In this document: piece after piece, positions 1 to 4,928 of the stretch
How the letters are laid out: each line of letters starts with the position of its first letter
How positions within the stretch are numbered: position 1 is the stretch's first letter
Assembly: GCA_964398955.1 (NCBI GenBank)
Contig: CAYNOZ010000081.1
Location: 1 to 5,475 of the forward strand
Length of the DNA stretch: 5,475 bases
Origin: CAYNOZ01 sp964398955
Lineage (GTDB): Archaea > Methanobacteriota_B > Thermococci > Thermococcales > CAYNOZ01
Direction of reading: 5' to 3'
Program-made: the position numbers and the translations under genes
The notes under the pieces: generated by a model
Database searches by the model: none
What the model was told of the DNA's origin: nothing
Seen by the model: the letters and a program-made list of their open reading frames with translations, nothing else

Positions 1-51
1 ATTTTATACCTAATTATTTTTGAAGAAATGTCGAACATATTAAAAGGTTAA
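1..51 (+). CDS. possible 3' end of an upstream gene (partial)
   Basis: Frame 1 is open from the window edge to a TAA at 49-51, reading ILYLIIFEEMSNILKG. The other two forward frames stop within the first 21 bases. An upstream gene ending here would lie 24 bp before the ATG at 76, a spacing typical of an operon. The tract is only 16 codons, and in DNA this AT-rich such an open run can arise by chance, so this is a weak call with no function assigned. The competing reading is that 1-51 is a promoter region: TTTATA at 3-8 would make an acceptable TATA box for the next gene. Confidence 0.3.
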   Translation: MLYLIIFEEMSNILKG

Positions 52-66
52 GTGAGAATCTATTTT

Positions 67-72
67 AGTGAT
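67..72 (+). promoter_or_regulatory. Shine-Dalgarno AGTGAT deciding the start at 76
   Basis: AGTGAT differs by one base from GGTGAT, the complement of the archaeal 16S rRNA 3' end. It lies three bases before the ATG at 76. The alternative GTG at 52 has only AGGT at 45-48 before it. Confidence 0.5.
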
Positions 73-75
73 AAT

Positions 76-495
76 ATGTCTGTAATTGGAATTGATGTTA
101 CTAAAATGCATTTTGAAAGGCTAAAAAATAGGGGTAATAAGGTTAATGTGGATCATTCCCCTTCAATTGAAGAAGTTGAGGAAACTAAGGTTAACACTCC
201 ATCGGGCCAAGTAAACGCACTGCGTATAAAGTTTAAGTATGAAGTCAATTTTGATCCAGAGATTGGTAAAGGATTTTTAGAGGGTAATGTGATTTATAGG
301 CCTGAAGAATTGAAGATGGAAGATATTTTAGAAAGATGGGATGAAGAAAATGAAATACACGGCTCAATTTTCATGGAAGTAATAAATCCAGTTATTGATA
401 AAGTAATGCCTTCAGTTTTCTCCGTATGTAATGATTTGAAATTACCAAGTCCTGTACCTCTTCCAAGGATAAGTGAAGAAAAGGTTCAGGATTAA
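76..495 (+). CDS. conserved archaeal protein, possibly SecB-like
   Basis: A protein of 139 residues with no signal peptide or membrane segment, so cytosolic. The N-terminus (SVIGIDVTKMHFER) is followed by a strand-rich centre (about residues 47-75, alternating hydrophobic residues) and a helix (about 95-120). The C-terminus ends in the proline-rich LKLPSPVPLPRI (121-132). From memory, short archaeal proteins of uncharacterised function share this layout and a PPPIPLPR-like ending. The order of strands, long helix and proline-rich tail also recalls SecB, whose helix is followed by a PxLNLAP segment. A SecB-like chaperone role is therefore inferred, not shown. The ATG at 76 is preferred over the in-frame GTG at 52 because AGTGAT at 67-72 is a good Shine-Dalgarno sequence four bases or so upstream, and because the family-like N-terminus begins there. 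It converges on nth. Confidence 0.8.
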   Translation: MSVIGIDVTKMHFERLKNRGNKVNVDHSPSIEEVEETKVNTPSGQVNALRIKFKYEVNFDPEIGKGFLEGNVIYRPEELKMEDILERWDEENEIHGSIFMEVINPVIDKVMPSVFSVCNDLKLPSPVPLPRISEEKVQD

Positions 496-502
496 GCTTC
501 TC

Positions 503-530
503 AAAAGTTTCCTTAAGACTTTTTCTTTTC
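503..530. terminator. bidirectional terminator between convergent genes
   Basis: AAAAGT (503-508) and ACTTTT (518-523) form a perfect 6-bp stem around a 9-base loop. The right arm runs into a T-rich tract (520-529), suited to ending the + strand gene that stops at 495. The left arm supplies a short T run on the minus strand for nth, which stops at 543. Archaeal termination depends mainly on T-runs, so the tract matters more than the hairpin. Confidence 0.45.
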
Positions 531-542
531 AATGCCATTGAT

Positions 543-1178
543 TCAATTTCTTTTTCGTTCAAAATATCTACAGTATTTTTTTATAGGGCATTGTTCACAT
601 TTCGGATTTTGAGGTTTGCAAGTGTTTTTTCCGTGGTCAACCATCGCATGATTTACGTAGAACCATTTATCTTTATCAATTTTCTGTTTCAACTTCTTTT
701 CAACATCTTTAGCTGAATCTTCTTCAGAAGCTAATCCAGTTCTCTGTGCAATTCTTTTAACATGAGTATCAACAGGTATAGCTGGATTTTCAAAACCATA
801 AGCCATAATTATATTCATGCATTTTCTCCCAATTCCTTTTATTTCCATTAATTTTTCTTCATCTTCCGGAACTTCTCCTCCATACTCGTTTGATACTTTT
901 TCAGCTGCTTTAACTATCCATTCTCCTTTATTATTGTATAATCCAATACCTGTATCACTAAGAAAATCTTGCATTTCTTCAACACTAACTTCAGCAATTT
1001 CTTCAGGACTATTCCAGTTTTCAAACAAAGCTGAAGACACTCTGTCAGTCACCTTATCCCTATTCCTCTGAGAAATAATACACCTAATGAGAACCTTAAA
1101 TGGATCATTATAATGTATGTGATCCTCTCTAGTATAATTATTTATTAATAAATCAGCTATTTTATTGGCTTTCTTCAT
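543..1178 (-). CDS. nth: endonuclease III (DNA glycosylase/AP lyase)
   Basis: Base-excision repair enzyme that removes oxidised pyrimidines and cleaves the resulting abasic site by beta-elimination. All landmarks of the HhH-GPD family are present in 211 residues, the same length as the E. coli enzyme. The helix-hairpin-helix is at about 111-125 (MEIKGIGRKCMN), with catalytic Lys119. The following PVDTHV gives catalytic Asp137. The N-terminal SQRNRD at 36-41 is the variant common in archaea. Four cysteines at 187, 194, 197 and 203 have the C-x6-C-x2-C-x5-C spacing of the [4Fe-4S] cluster. The ATG at 1178 is preceded by GGAG (minus strand, 1190-1187) eight bases upstream, which supports the start. 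It lies downstream of lig on the same strand with a 249-bp gap that can hold its own promoter. Nothing is truncated or missing. Confidence 0.97.
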   Translation of the reverse strand: MKKANKIADLLINNYTREDHIHYNDPFKVLIRCIISQRNRDKVTDRVSSALFENWNSPEEIAEVSVEEMQDFLSDTGIGLYNNKGEWIVKAAEKVSNEYGGEVPEDEEKLMEIKGIGRKCMNIIMAYGFENPAIPVDTHVKRIAQRTGLASEEDSAKDVEKKLKQKIDKDKWFYVNHAMVDHGKNTCKPQNPKCEQCPIKKYCRYFERKRN

Positions 1179-1241
1179 TTTAACAACTCCAATTCTGACA
1201 ACCCAAATAATCTAACACACTAACTAAAAGCTAAAAAATTA

Positions 1242-1256
1242 TTAGTAATATATTTG
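1242..1256 (-). promoter_or_regulatory. candidate TATA box for nth
   Basis: On the minus strand this stretch reads as AAATATATTA in its core. It lies about 70 bases before the nth ATG, so transcription would begin near 1222 and leave a leader of roughly 44 bases containing the GGAG ribosome site. In DNA this AT-rich, TATA-like strings are common, so the call is tentative. A T6 run on the minus strand (1238-1233) just downstream could end lig read-through. Confidence 0.3.
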
Positions 1257-1339
1257 ATTTTTTTCAAGTTAAATTGGTTATTCTATATTTTGATATTCTA
1301 AAAACCGATTACAGGTATCTAAATATCAGTCGAAGATTA

Positions 1340-1355
1340 AGTTTATGGCTAAACT
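1340..1355. repeat. small perfect hairpin in the lig-nth gap
   Basis: AGTTTA (1340-1345) and TAAACT (1350-1355) are exact reverse complements around the 4-base loop TGGC. The right arm overlaps ACTGAT (1353-1358), which can pair instead with ATCAGT (1325-1330), so two exclusive structures are possible. The site lies about 75 bases after the lig stop and could be part of its 3' untranslated region. Apart from this and the nth promoter candidate, no gene or RNA is visible in 1179-1427. Confidence 0.3.
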
Positions 1356-1427
1356 GATTCAACTATTTGAACCTCATTTGCTTGAAATATTTTAATTATT
1401 AATGACGTGAATTGCTTTTTTAGTCTT

Positions 1428-3083
1428 TTATTCTTTTTTATTAAGTTTTTTTATTCTTTTTACTGTATCTACCTGATTTATATCTTTATCATCTCTAATT
1501 CTAATTATTCTTGGAAATCTTAATGCGAAACCTGATTCGTAATTTGGTGAAGTTTGTATTTCTTGATAGGCAACTTCTACTACCATATTTGGTTCAATTT
1601 CTACTTTTTTTCCTTTCTGTTTTTTAATTAATGGTTTTAATCTTTCTGTGTATTTTTTAAATTCTTCATCTGTTAATCCTGTTCCAACTTTCCCTACAGA
1701 TACGAATGTCTCTTGTTCTTTTTTTCTTGCTCCAAGTTTAAAGGTTGAAAGCCAACTAGCTCTTTTACCTTCTCCCCAGTTCCCACCTATTATTACCAAA
1801 TCTAAGGTTTCGGCTTCAGGTTTTAATTTGAGCCAATCTTTTCCTCTTTTGCCAGCATGGTATTTTGAATTTAAGTCTTTCGCTATTAACCCTTCATGGC
1901 CTATGTTTAACGAATTTTGATAGAATTTTTTTACTTCATCAGGATTTGATGTTATTAAGTTTTCAACTATCTCTAATTTATCTTTCTGTGGGTTAATAAT
2001 TTTTTTAAGATGATTAGCCCGTTTTGATAAATTTTCTTCTCCTATATATTTATTATCGTAAATTATATCGAAAACATATAGACATAAGGGGATTTCTTCT
2101 ACCATCTGTTCGATATTATACTTTCTTCTGAATCTTTTTAGAATTTCCTGGAAAGGTTTAGGGCCATGCTCAGATATAGCAACGATTTCACCTTCGAATA
2201 TTACTTCGTTTGATTTTATATTGTTTTTTACAACTTTAACAATATCTGGAAGAGCATTGGTTACATCTTCCATCCTCCTACTGAAAATTGTAATATCGCT
2301 ATTTTTTTTATGAATCTGAACTCGTGCTCCATCATATTTAAGATCAAATCTGGCTCTATCCCCTAAATCATCGAATATAGCTTCAATTGAATCGGATACC
2401 TGAGCTAGCATTGGTTTAATAGGTTTACCTATCTCTGGTTTCATATTCTTTAAGCCTTCATTACCTTTTTCTTTAGCTACTTTCGCTACATTCCCCATGT
2501 CGGCTGTTAACATATAATCTTTTTCCACCAGTTCCTTGTCAACGTTAAAAGTTTGGGCTATTGCATCTCTTAATATTCCTTCTCCTACTCCTGTTCGCAT
2601 TTTTCCCATTATAGTTCTAGCTAAATATCTGGCCTCAACGGGTTCAGAATTTAAAAAAAGGTCAGCTAGGTAACTTTTTTTAGTCTTTTGAGATCCTTTA
2701 CCTTCTGCATTTGAAATTTCGTTGAATCTTTCATAAATTTTTGAAATTGATAGTTTCTCAGACATTAAACTAGCTTGCTTTTTGTTCTTTACAGCAATCT
2801 CTATTGCCTTTCCTATATCCCCTTCAGTCCTTCTTAAATCTTCTATCTTAGATTTTGATACTCCGGTAGCTTCAGATACTGATTCAACAAGTAATTTATC
2901 TCCAATACCTAACTCTCTCTTATCCCACTCCTGAAAGATATCTCCATTTAAAAGTAAAATTGTTTCAACTAAAAGATCAGTAGGAGTTTTTTCTAACAAT
3001 TCAGATACATATTCCGTTTTTTTTATCATACCATTAGTTGATTCAAGTTTTTCGTAAGTTTCAATATGAGTCGAATAAAGCAT
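1428..3083 (-). CDS. lig: ATP-dependent DNA ligase
   Basis: Seals nicks in duplex DNA during Okazaki-fragment joining and at the end of excision repair, by way of a ligase-AMP intermediate. At 551 residues it is full length for the archaeal single-chain ligases. The N-terminal DNA-binding domain covers about 1-220. The adenylation domain covers about 221-430 and the OB-fold domain about 430-551. Nucleotidyltransferase motifs are all present: motif I KYDGAR at 249-254 with the AMP-accepting Lys249; motif III FSRRMED from 267; motif IIIa LYVFDIIY at 335-342; motif IV EGLIAK at 397-402; motif V KLKPE at 419-423; and the C-terminal RFPRIIRIRDDK region at 522-533. The N-terminus MLYSTHIETYEKLE matches the family start. 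The ATG at 3083 is forced, because no ATG, GTG or TTG occurs upstream before an in-frame TAA. A GGAG lies 12 bases upstream, a long spacing. Confidence 0.98.
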   Translation of the reverse strand: MLYSTHIETYEKLESTNGMIKKTEYVSELLEKTPTDLLVETILLLNGDIFQEWDKRELGIGDKLLVESVSEATGVSKSKIEDLRRTEGDIGKAIEIAVKNKKQASLMSEKLSISKIYERFNEISNAEGKGSQKTKKSYLADLFLNSEPVEARYLARTIMGKMRTGVGEGILRDAIAQTFNVDKELVEKDYMLTADMGNVAKVAKEKGNEGLKNMKPEIGKPIKPMLAQVSDSIEAIFDDLGDRARFDLKYDGARVQIHKKNSDITIFSRRMEDVTNALPDIVKVVKNNIKSNEVIFEGEIVAISEHGPKPFQEILKRFRRKYNIEQMVEEIPLCLYVFDIIYDNKYIGEENLSKRANHLKKIINPQKDKLEIVENLITSNPDEVKKFYQNSLNIGHEGLIAKDLNSKYHAGKRGKDWLKLKPEAETLDLVIIGGNWGEGKRASWLSTFKLGARKKEQETFVSVGKVGTGLTDEEFKKYTERLKPLIKKQKGKKVEIEPNMVVEVAYQEIQTSPNYESGFALRFPRIIRIRDDKDINQVDTVKRIKKLNKKE

Positions 3084-3142
3084 AATATCGTTACTCTCCG
3101 GACTTTAAGAAAGTATAATAAATTACATTCTTTAACTAAATA

Positions 3143-3152
3143 TGTTCGAACA
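3143..3152. promoter_or_regulatory. perfect 10-bp palindrome, possible operator of lig
   Basis: TGTTCGAACA is its own reverse complement. It lies just downstream (in the minus-strand direction) of the lig TATA candidate and before the start point that TATA box predicts, near 3137. This is a classic position for an archaeal repressor to block RNA polymerase. A near copy, ATGTCGAACAT, occurs at 28-38. The regulator is unknown. Confidence 0.35.
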
Positions 3153-3154
3153 CT

Positions 3155-3166
3155 AAAAATATATTA
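3155..3166 (-). promoter_or_regulatory. candidate TATA box for lig
   Basis: The minus strand reads TAATATATTTTT here, centred about 78 bases before the lig ATG, which would give a leader of roughly 54 bases. A second candidate, ATTTATTATACTT on the minus strand at 3111-3123, would place the start only about 10 bases before the ATG. Which one is used cannot be decided by eye. Confidence 0.3.
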
Positions 3167-3195
3167 CGATTCGGTAAATGAAAATAATTACGATT
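3163..3195. repeat. direct repeat ATTACGATT, two copies
   Basis: ATTACGATT occurs at 3163-3171 and again at 3187-3195, 24 bp start to start. The first copy overlaps the upstream end of the lig TATA candidate. Its C and G bases stand out in the surrounding AT-rich sequence, so a protein site is possible but unproven. Confidence 0.3.
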
Positions 3196-3292
3196 AATAT
3201 AAATTTATACTAAGGAATAACTTAAATCTTAACTTATCTTAGCAGTTTATCCATCGATGTTTAAAATTTTAGATTAAATACTTTTTGATTAT

Positions 3293-3314
3293 GTTAGGCT
3301 AACAATAAGCCTAA
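3293..3314. repeat. inverted repeat and nested dyad in the lig-carS gap
   Basis: TTAGGCT (3294-3300) and AGCCTAA (3308-3314) form a perfect 7-bp stem with a 7-base loop. The left arm is also the core of a shorter dyad, GTTAG-G-CTAAC (3293-3303). A related TTAGCTAA palindrome lies at 3370-3377. All three are upstream of carS and could be operator copies. The rest of 3084-3479 is promoter-like AT-rich sequence, including a 16-bp A/T palindrome at 3342-3357, with no convincing gene or RNA. Confidence 0.4.
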
Positions 3315-3386
3315 ATAAATGAGAATAATTTTTAATAATAATAATAAATATTTATTAGTTTACTTAGAATTAGCTAACTAAAATAG

Positions 3387-3400
3387 ATTTTTTAAAAAAT
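3387..3400 (+). promoter_or_regulatory. candidate TATA box for carS
   Basis: A 14-bp A/T palindrome containing TTTAAAAA, about 85 bases before the carS start. Transcription would begin near 3420 and give a leader of about 60 bases ending in the GGTGAT ribosome site. The alternative is the A/T palindrome at 3342-3357. Confidence 0.3.
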
Positions 3401-3479
3401 TTGTTAAGCACTTTAGTTTCAAGAAAGGTTATTACAATAAAATCTTTAAGGGCATATCTAATAAAGTAGTAGGTGATTG

Positions 3480-3986
3480 GTGTTGATTTTTAATAGTATT
3501 ATTTATGCACTGTGGTATATTTTACCAGCTTATTTAGCTAATGCTTCTGCTCCTTATTTAGGAGGAGGTACTCCAATAGACTTAGGAAGTTTTTTATCTG
3601 ATGGTAATAGAATTTTAGGGGATGGAAAAACATTTAAAGGATTTATTGGTTCAATTTTAGTTGGTACTTCAGTGTCAATAATTCAATATCTGTTTGGACC
3701 AAACTTTGGAGTGAATGTTTTTTTGTTAGCCTTCTTGCTTTCATTAGGAGCGATGATGGGGGATATTGTTGCTAGTTTTTTCAAGAGGAGGTTTGGAGTG
3801 GAGAGAGGAGGGGAATTTCCTTTATTGGATCAATTAGATTTTCTTTTTGGGTCTATTATAATAGGGATGGCGATATATACCCCGTCATTTACTATGGTAA
3901 TAATTTTGGTTATTTTAACTCCAATTATACATAAAATATCGAATTATATAGCTTATATCTTAGGAATAAAAGATGTACCTTGGTAA
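3480..3986 (+). CDS. carS: CDP-archaeol synthase
   Basis: Membrane enzyme that transfers CMP from CTP to 2,3-di-O-geranylgeranylglyceryl phosphate, making the activated intermediate for archaeal polar lipids. The 168 residues match the family's usual length. Conserved blocks are visible: LWYILPAYLANASAP (11-25), GGGTPID (28-34), the DGNRILGDGKTFKG stretch (41-54), GDIVASFFKRR (94-104), PLLDQLDF (114-121) and the terminal LGIKDVPW. About five hydrophobic segments (roughly 4-21, 54-73, 78-97, 118-134 and 137-160) fit the known five-helix membrane fold. The start is uncertain by a codon or two, because TTG (3477), GTG (3480) and TTG (3483) follow one another. GGTGAT at 3472-3477 overlaps the first of these and so excludes it. 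GTG 3480 is used here; TTG 3483 has more normal spacing. It is not in an operon with its neighbours. Confidence 0.96.
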   Translation: MLIFNSIIYALWYILPAYLANASAPYLGGGTPIDLGSFLSDGNRILGDGKTFKGFIGSILVGTSVSIIQYLFGPNFGVNVFLLAFLLSLGAMMGDIVASFFKRRFGVERGGEFPLLDQLDFLFGSIIIGMAIYTPSFTMVIILVILTPIIHKISNYIAYILGIKDVPW

Positions 3987-4009
3987 GAAAGTCAGTTTAT
4001 ATTGTAGGA

Positions 4010-4037
4010 TTTTTAAATTTAAAAGAAAGGTAAAAAA
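4010..4037. terminator. bidirectional T-rich terminator between carS and hsp20
   Basis: The convergent gap is 51 bp. TTTTAAATTTAAAA at 4011-4024 is a perfect 14-bp palindrome with T5 on its left side (4010-4014) for carS. On the minus strand, T6 at 4037-4032 follows the hsp20 stop directly, and more T-rich sequence comes after it. This fits archaeal T-run termination in both directions. Confidence 0.45.
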
Positions 4038-4490
4038 TTATTCAATTTCTATAGTTCTTCCGGCTTTGGCCTTTTCTTTAATGAATTTAAGGGTTAATGT
4101 TCCATTTTGGTATTTAGCTTTTATTTCGTTAGTTTTAACTTTTTGAGGTAGTTCTATTCTCTTTTTAAAGTTTTTAACTCGGCCTTCTTCGATTAATTCA
4201 GAATCTTCGAAGAGTTCTTGTTCTCTTTGACCTTTGATGATGAAGCTTTCGCCGTTTTCATCTATTTCGAGATCAATATCTTCTTTTTTGAAACCGCCCA
4301 TATCTAATAATATTATGATCTTTTCTTCAGTTTCATGAAGATCCATTGGAGGGAATAATCGTTTTTGTATCATTCTTGGTGCTTTTCCTAAGTCTCCTCC
4401 TGTAGTTTTGGTTAAAATGTCTTCTATTTCTTCTTGAAGGTTTTCTATTTCTCTACCTCGTAACAAGTCTTTTACAAATCTTCTTGCCAT
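4038..4490 (-). CDS. hsp20: Hsp20/alpha-crystallin small heat-shock protein
   Basis: ATP-independent chaperone that forms large cytosolic oligomers and holds unfolding proteins for later refolding. In 150 residues, the variable N-terminal arm (1-46) is followed by the alpha-crystallin beta-sandwich (about 47-138). Within it are the family start FPPMDLHETEEKIII (46-60) and the segment IELPQKVKTNEIKAKYQNGTLTL, whose A-x-x-x-N-G-x-L core (125-132) is the Hsp20 signature. The C-terminal IEI (147-149) is the I-x-I motif that docks on a neighbouring dimer. The ATG at 4490 is preceded by TGGTGAG (minus strand, 4500-4494) three bases upstream, a strong ribosome site. A hairpin (CTTTTA 4505-4510, TAAAAG 4515-4520) lies just before that site. 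It is transcribed divergently from the histone-fold gene. The protein is complete. Confidence 0.96.
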   Translation of the reverse strand: MARRFVKDLLRGREIENLQEEIEDILTKTTGGDLGKAPRMIQKRLFPPMDLHETEEKIIILLDMGGFKKEDIDLEIDENGESFIIKGQREQELFEDSELIEEGRVKNFKKRIELPQKVKTNEIKAKYQNGTLTLKFIKEKAKAGRTIEIE

Positions 4491-4504
4491 TATCTCACCA
4501 ATAC

Positions 4505-4520
4505 CTTTTACAGTTAAAAG
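4505..4520 (-). promoter_or_regulatory. hairpin in the hsp20 leader
   Basis: CTTTTA and TAAAAG form a 6-bp stem around CAGT, ending five bases before the Shine-Dalgarno sequence of hsp20. It may be an operator for a heat-shock repressor or an RNA structure. The ribosome site itself is not paired, so a classical RNA thermometer is not supported. Confidence 0.3.
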
Positions 4521-4545
4521 TTAAAATAGCTTTTGGAAATTGTAT

Positions 4546-4561
4546 TAATTTAATTAAATTA
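4546..4561 (-). promoter_or_regulatory. candidate TATA region of hsp20
   Basis: A 16-bp perfect A/T palindrome (TAATTTAATTAAATTA) centred about 64 bases before the hsp20 ATG. A start point about 25 bases downstream would be near 4528, giving a leader of about 38 bases that includes the leader hairpin and the GGTGAG site. Being a palindrome, it does not itself indicate direction. Confidence 0.3.
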
Positions 4562-4614
4562 TTGATTTAAAATTCATAAAAAGACTTTACTTTTAATTTA
4601 AAAAATTTTTTTAG

Positions 4615-4667
4615 TATATAATTGTTTTTATTTTTAGTAATATTCTTTCAATAATATATAATTGTTT
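4615..4667. repeat. 13-bp direct repeat TATATAATTGTTT, two copies
   Basis: Identical copies lie at 4615-4627 and 4655-4667, 40 bp start to start, which is close to four helical turns. Each contains a TATA-like string, so they could be tandem promoters or paired protein sites. A fragment, ATAATTGT, recurs near 4885. A dyad, GAAATT-GT-AATTTC, follows the second copy at 4673-4686. Confidence 0.45.
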
Positions 4668-4746
4668 AATTCGAAATTGTAATTTCATAAACGTTGCTTG
4701 TAGATTTTTGATTTTTATTGAAATTGAGGTTGCCATAATAGTTTTA

Positions 4747-4805
4747 AAGACTCAAATTTTTTTAATTTTACTATTATTTTAATAGTTAAAAATTGTTAGA
4801 GTCTT
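4747..4805. repeat. imperfect 59-nt inverted repeat followed by a T-rich tract
   Basis: The outer arms AAGACTC (4747-4753) and GAGTCTT (4799-4805) are exact complements. Inside them, AATTTTT (4755-4761) can pair with AAAAATT (4788-4794). The tip is ACTATTA-TTT-TAATAGT (4770-4786), a perfect 7-bp stem with a 3-base loop. Small unpaired stretches separate the three stems. T-rich sequence follows, with T7 at 4825-4831, so it resembles a terminator or the end of a small RNA in the + direction. It lies about 125 bp before the histone-fold gene. Confidence 0.45.
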
Positions 4806-4851
4806 ATTCGGTCTTTTATTATTATTTTTTTGTAAATTTGATTTTATTTAG

Positions 4852-4874
4852 TAGGGGAAGATTTTTAATATCTT
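4852..4874 (+). promoter_or_regulatory. candidate BRE/TATA promoter of the histone-fold gene
   Basis: The purine-rich AGGGGAAG (4853-4860), a plausible TFB recognition element, is followed by TTTTTAATA (4862-4870), a plausible TATA box. Transcription would begin near 4892 and leave a leader of about 37 bases. A loose dyad, AAGAT (4858-4862) with ATCTT (4870-4874), spans the box. Confidence 0.4.
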
Positions 4875-4917
4875 TTTCATATTCATAATTGTACTGAGAA
4901 ATTGTAGTAAGTTCTTA

Positions 4918-4924
4918 AGGTGAT
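4918..4924 (+). promoter_or_regulatory. Shine-Dalgarno AGGTGAT deciding the start at 4929
   Basis: AGGTGAT is an extended match to the archaeal ribosome site and ends four bases before TTG 4929. The GTG at 4920 lies inside this motif and so is part of the ribosome site rather than the start codon. Confidence 0.6.
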
Positions 4925-4928
4925 TATT

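Noticed and set aside
817..1071. 84-codon + strand open frame
   Set aside because: It lies wholly antisense to nth, whose catalytic and cluster residues are intact. The composition (Ser/Phe/Leu-rich) is that of an antisense shadow.
1345..1395. 16-codon ATG frame in the lig-nth gap
   Set aside because: It has no Shine-Dalgarno sequence, no family resemblance, and the length is expected by chance.
1648..1920. 90-codon + strand open frame
   Set aside because: It lies wholly antisense to the conserved adenylation and OB domains of lig, with no ribosome site or recognisable motif.
3319..3381. 20-codon ATG frame upstream of carS
   Set aside because: It has no ribosome site, is made of low-complexity AAT codons, and overlaps promoter-like A/T palindromes.
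4491..4520. RNA thermometer for hsp20
   Set aside because: The leader hairpin stops before the GGTGAG site, and no upstream sequence pairs well with it, so the ribosome site would stay exposed.
4491..4928. CRISPR array or insertion sequence remnant
   Set aside because: There are only two 13-bp repeats and no regular repeat-spacer units, target duplication or transposase fragment.
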